Position numbers and translations under genes: made by a program. The notes beneath the pieces are model-generated. The model did no database searches and was not told the DNA's origin. It was given only the letters and a program-made list of their open reading frames with translations. Source: Daucus carota subsp. sativus (taxonomy: Eukaryota > Streptophyta > Magnoliopsida > Apiales > Apiaceae). Taken from it: a stretch of DNA of 64,000 nucleotides. Positions 59,842-64,000 of this stretch are shown here, in pieces (the first letter of the stretch is position 1; every line of letters starts with the position of its first letter). The stretch is from NCBI RefSeq assembly GCF_001625215.2, contig NC_030383.2:60564949-60628948 (forward strand). The letters are read 5' to 3'.

Positions 59842-61935
59842 TTATAAAAGTGCAATCTGTCCCGACTCGCGTGAGAGTTTTTGGGCACATTTCAAGCATG
59901 CCAGAAATCCACAACCATCACATTCGAGAATAAAACAGAGGTTATAGTAAAAACCTGAGCAGAGGGAACAAGTGTATGTAGACTTCTTTCTTGTAGGCCT
60001 CTTCGAAACTAATGCAAGTGTGTGTGGTTTACCTTGAATAAAAACTTTAATGGTCCCTCCTAACTTGATATTGCTGACCAAAAACCCGCAATAATAGTGA
60101 TAAGAATGTTCAGATTCTCTGCAATGGTAGAGCAACTCCTGGTTGTTAACTCGTTCTTCACAGATTTCACAGTAGAATGCTCCCTCGAAGAAGAATGGTG
60201 GAATTTTCAAGGTTAAGGGGTGAACATCATATTTGTGTTCCATCTTACTTGGTACAATTGCACAAGATATATGGATCTGGAAATTACTGCAGGTTTCACA
60301 GGCATATTCCATCCCAACTTTATTTTTATACCTGGTTACACTGCAGGTTGAATTCGAAGATGGCCGCTGAACAAGGGAGTGATGCTTGTGAGATTTGTAT
60401 TTTATTCTGGCCGGTAAGAATGCACAACGGATGTCAACACAGATATCACAATCCTGACAGTGATAGTAGAATCCATTTGTCGAATATTTGCAAACACCAC
60501 AACTCACAATATCATAAAATTTATCCTTCATCTGAAGTAAGAGAGAATGTTCGGGGTGAACATGCAATGCTCCTACAGGCAAATTTTGTGGCAACTTAGT
60601 TGCACAGAGGGAATGGAGAAAGAAGCCGCACTGGATACAAGCGTAGTAAGAGGGATAGGAAACGGTTATAGGTTGAACACAGCCATTGCATATCAGCCCT
60701 CTCCTATCATCATCACTGTCGTCGCTATCATCCTCATAGATAGTAAACTGGAGCTGTTGTAATGGATGGATCTCGTGACTCCAATGTTTTTCAATAACGT
60801 GTGGATCACTAGATGTTATTGACATGATTTCACCTTTACCTTTAAAGTTGTCTTCGGACTCGCAACACCGAGTCACAAGGAGGTCAAATATTGATTCCTG
60901 GCTAGGCAGAGGAAACAGTACCAGATCAGGTTGATTATCGACGTCATCATCTGCTTCAATTTCAGTTCTGAAAACAACAAATCAAAATTAATTCAGAGAT
61001 GATAAAACGTGAACTCATGGGAACTTAAAAAAAAACCAATATAACAAACTAAAAACATTTAAGGGTACTCACACCATAGATATTGTGGATGTAGAACATT
61101 TCATGTGCACAAAATATGTGCACTTGTGGCAATAATACACCCAGTAGCTGGGGCAAACATATCTGCGGCAGATACCACAGTATTGGGAAAAGAAGAGATG
61201 AATGTCAGGAACAGAGTAGACTAGAGCTAGAGGGTGATTGTGATAAGTAGGCGATGGAATAATCAAGGGGGAATAGGCACAACTCTTGTGGATCCAGAAC
61301 TCACAGGTTGTGCATACGTACGAAGAGTCTTTCGCTTCCTCCTGACAGGCATCACACTCAAAAAGGGATTCCTTGTTCATTAATGTCAGCGCGTGCTCCT
61401 TGTGTCCTTGATGATGAAGCACCCTCGGTTCCAAAGCACAAAACACACACACATCAAAGTCACAATCAACACATGCATAAGAGACCTTTATATCACGACC
61501 ACATATATCACAGGTGCAACCATCTGCAGAGCGTGGAAAGAGAGAAAGAGGATGGCTGGTGTGTTTATGGTGGTTTATTTGCTGTGGGAATTCTGCACAA
61601 CTCTTATGCAAGTAGAAATTTTGACAATCAACACAGGTATATGTAGGAGAGCCTAGGACTCGTTTTTTACAAATATTGCAAGCAGCATTCTCTCCCAAAA
61701 TAAAATCCTCTTGTAAACTTAATGAATGCTCATGTAGATAAACAGACATGGGCAATTCTGCACAACTTGACTTGTGCAGATAGAAACTTCGAAGATCATT
61801 GTGTCTAGAACAGAAATATACATGAGAGCCTTGAACTGATTTGTTGCACGTATGGTATATAACATCATCTCCGCTAGCAATACACACTACGAATATGTAC
61901 CCGGATCTGCTGAAGAACTCTAACACTGAAATCAT
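59842..61935 (-). CDS. DC1-domain (Cys/His-rich C1) protein, copy F, intact but divergent
   Basis: Exons 61073-61935 and 59842-60967, with a 105-bp intron (GTGAGT/CAG). The product is 662 aa. The MISV start is taken by homology; the frame stays open upstream but has no ATG there. Differences: the first DC1 pair is Y-H-T-C (Cys to Tyr) so module 1 is probably weakened, module 2 lacks six residues (YTCVDCQNF for YTCVSRDDDVDCQNF), and the C-terminus is LACLKCAQKLSRESGQIALL instead of the shorter LACL-C-P tail. The acidic linker reads TEIEADDDVDNQPDL. It is the outermost copy, next to a GH28 fragment. Likely functional, with fewer intact modules. Confidence 0.87.
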
Positions 61936-62571
61936 TTTTGATTGAGAGGAGAAATTTTTAAAAATGGGTTTCAAGGTTCTTAGTGGCCTAACAATTTTGT
62001 TCCAGAGTTGAACTAAATTCGCATCCCTTCTATAATTTCATAGAGAGTAGGCCGGCTCAAGATATTCTGCCATCTGAAGCTAAATTCGACACTGAGGTCA
62101 ATAATATTAAAATATTTTGTCAGAAATATTTAATATTATAAATTCATCTTTCTTTATAGGAAGTGCTTAGGATCCTGAAATAAGTATCAATTCATATTTT
62201 TCTTACCGCCTGGAGGCATATGTTGAATAACGTAAGATCACATATAGTTGTTGCATATCACATTCACGTCACACCTTCCATTTGTAACCTTCCATTTGAA
62301 TTAGTATACTTCGTTCTACCATGTCTATAATAATATCTTAGATACCTTTCACATCACATTTGCATTAATAAATTCATTCATTCATGTCCTAATAATCATA
62401 TAATTGTATCTTATCCTAATTAACACATGAAACACTAACTAAAATAAAAGTTAAAATATGTTGCGTACAAAATTGAGTACAAAATCTTTTATAAAATGAT
62501 AAAAAATGATATGTGTTAAATTTTGATTAGAACGAAACCCTATATTTACATAAATAACATTAATTAAAATA
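61936..62571. other. 5' flank of copy F
   Basis: The shared 'atgggtttcaaggttctta' 5' UTR-like sequence is at about 61964, followed by 'aggccggctcaagatattct' (also near 41560) and then the flank repeat at 62340. No TATA motif like C and E seen. Confidence 0.45.
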
Positions 62572-62985
62572 GAGTAAACTTCAAAGTTGTGACCAAAGTT
62601 TACACTGATTATTAAAAAGTTGGCCAGAGTTTCAAATTCGCAAAAAGATGGCCAAACTTTGGTTCCGATTTTTAAAAGTGTGGCTCCCGATAAATGTATT
62701 AACAGGAGCCTAACGGGAGTCACATTTTTTAAAAGCGGACCAAATTTCGGTCATTTTTTTGAGAATTTGGAATGAAGAAAAGGTTAAAAATGAGTTCCAA
62801 ATTCTCAGAAAAGTGGCCAAACTTTTGTCCGCTTTTCAAAAATATTGCTCCTGTTAGTGACATTTAACGGGAGCCACACTTTTAAAAAGTGAAGTCAAAG
62901 TTTGGCCATCTTTTTTAAAATTTGGAACTCTAGCCAATATTTTGAAAATCGATGCAAACTTTGACCACAACTCTGAAACTTATTC
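62572..62985. mobile_element. GAGTAAACTTC-terminal MITE, copy 2, 9-bp duplication
   Basis: A 414-bp element from gagtaaacttcaaagttgtg to cacaactctgaaacttattc, with the perfect 9-bp duplication ATTAAAATA (62563-62571, 62986-62994), typical of Mutator-like elements. 'aaaagtggccaaactt' blocks repeat inside. Confidence 0.87.
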
Positions 62986-63117
62986 ATTAAAATATTTCAT
63001 CTGAATTACATGTCATTTTATTGAAAATTTTATGCATGGCACTCTCGATCAAAACATGCACTACTCTTGTTATTATACCAAGTCTACTGAGTCCAGCCAA
63101 AACTAATTTATTGTGCA

Positions 63118-63270
63118 TGGTGCGGTTTGGTGCGGTTCCAGACATTAACCGTTACCAAACCGATGAATGCGGTTCGGTTCGGTTCGGTTAATCATCATTA
63201 ACCGTAATTAAAATGGTTTTTCGGTTGCGGTTAACCATTAGTCGGTTGCGGTTTTTTTCGGTTTTTCCAC
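63118..63270. repeat. CGGTT-rich repeat fragment
   Basis: 'tgcggtttggtgcggttcca' and 'gcggttcggttcggttcggt' resemble the subterminal blocks of the hAT MITEs, but the TAGGGSTGAGC end is absent. Related or convergent. Confidence 0.5.
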
Positions 63271-64000
63271 TATTATTTGCTACTCTTGTGTATAATGATA
63301 TTTTCAAAAAAATATAAAATTTTCATGAACATGTACAATATGTTCGGTTAGTATTTACTACTGTTTCTATATGAGGATATAGGAAACATTACATACTTTC
63401 ATTTAAAAAACCTTAATACACAATAAAAACTAAAACATACATATTTTGACAAGAAATTAGATGATGTCAAGTCAATAAAATTACCCAAAATCAACTAATT
63501 ATGAAATTCAAATAAAAATTTTTCAAAAAGTACATAAATAAAAAAAGTAGAATAGGTTTCATAATAAAATTTGATCAGCAGATTAACAGCAGAAATATTT
63601 CTGCTCTATGGCAAATCACAATAGCCTTAGTTTTCGATCAAGCGCTCCTCCAAATATTTGGGTGCCCGGTTATTTAAGTGACTCAGTAAGTATGCAAGTA
63701 CGGGTCTGTGGAAGAAGAACCTCCATATAAAATTAGAGGGTTAATAATCAAGTGAGTCACTAAAGTGGGCTCAAAATATCAAGTTGGTCCTTGAACTCAA
63801 AACGGTGTCAAATTGATCACTAAAGTCAGTTATATGTATCTGTAAATATAAGTTGAAGGGGTAAATATATTATTTATAGAGGTTTACATATTATTTTTGA
63901 ATTTTACCAGAACTAAGTATAAGATCATGACTTCTGATATTTATGGTAATATATTCAGATTTATCAAGTTTATTTACTATATATTTATAATTAAAATAAA
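63271..64000. other. Gene-free end of window
   Basis: From about 63740 'gggttaataatcaagtgagt' then 'gtgtcaaattgatcactaaa' resembles the left arm of the long-TIR element at 21237 and may be one that continues past the window. Nothing else recognised. Confidence 0.35.

Overview
The window looks like nuclear DNA of a dicot plant, probably an asterid. The base composition is AT-rich, the genes have introns, MITEs of several superfamilies are dense, and there are Helitrons, an LTR element remnant and an Au-type SINE 3' end. I cannot name the species from sequence alone. No bacterial or viral features were seen.

The backbone is a head-to-tail tandem array of DC1-domain (Cys/His-rich C1, 'CHP-rich zinc finger') genes, all on the minus strand. 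Each has the same two-exon structure: exon 1 of about 290 codons beginning MISV, a 105-118 bp intron with a GTRAGT donor that splits a Val codon as GT|A, and exon 2 of about 375 codons. The predicted proteins are 662-670 aa with about ten DC1 modules. Four copies read intact: A (16336-18458), D (44364-46470), E (55137-57255) and F (59842-61935). Copy B (22264-24381) is intact except for a +2 frameshift in a coding CA microsatellite. Copy C (39162-41254) has a stop codon, a 2-bp deletion, an 18-bp deletion and a destroyed splice acceptor. A seventh copy, P0 (about 6848-13045), is a relic blown apart by nested transposons. Smaller DC1 scraps lie at 34.36, 43.7, 48.5-49.2, 52.7, 53.8-54.3 and 57.6 kb, so the duplication unit was larger than the genes and included their upstream flanks.

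Layout: 1-3.9 kb is MITE-rich and gene-free. At 3.9-6.85 kb there is a ~176 bp tandem repeat with three insertions. At 6.85-13.05 kb is relic P0 with a nest: solo LTR inside hAT MITE inside another MITE inside the gene. Stowaway MITEs lie at 13.3-14.5 kb and Helitron-like sequence at 15.3-16.0 kb. Gene A follows, then reversed Helitron-like DNA at 18.8-19.9 kb, a long-TIR element in the 3' flank of gene B, gene B, nested Stowaways, and a plus-strand Helitron at 25.9-27.84 kb. Next is a 6.2 kb minus-strand Helitron (27848-34089) with exon fragments of several unrelated genes (HRD3/SEL1-like, SKP1-like ASK20/21 type, HAD hydrolase HDHD3-like, an OB-fold RPA-like piece, and a possible DUF4378-like exon). 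An LTR remnant and minisatellites follow, then genes C and D, a MITE-rich desert at 46.5-55.1 kb, gene E, a polygalacturonase (GH28) fragment, and gene F.

The four intact genes probably make near-identical cytosolic or nuclear Zn-binding proteins. DC1 proteins have been linked to stress and defence responses, but nothing here shows a specific role. The most informative content is structural: datable nested insertions, a chimeric gene-capturing Helitron, and independent MITE insertions at the same target site in paralogous flanks.
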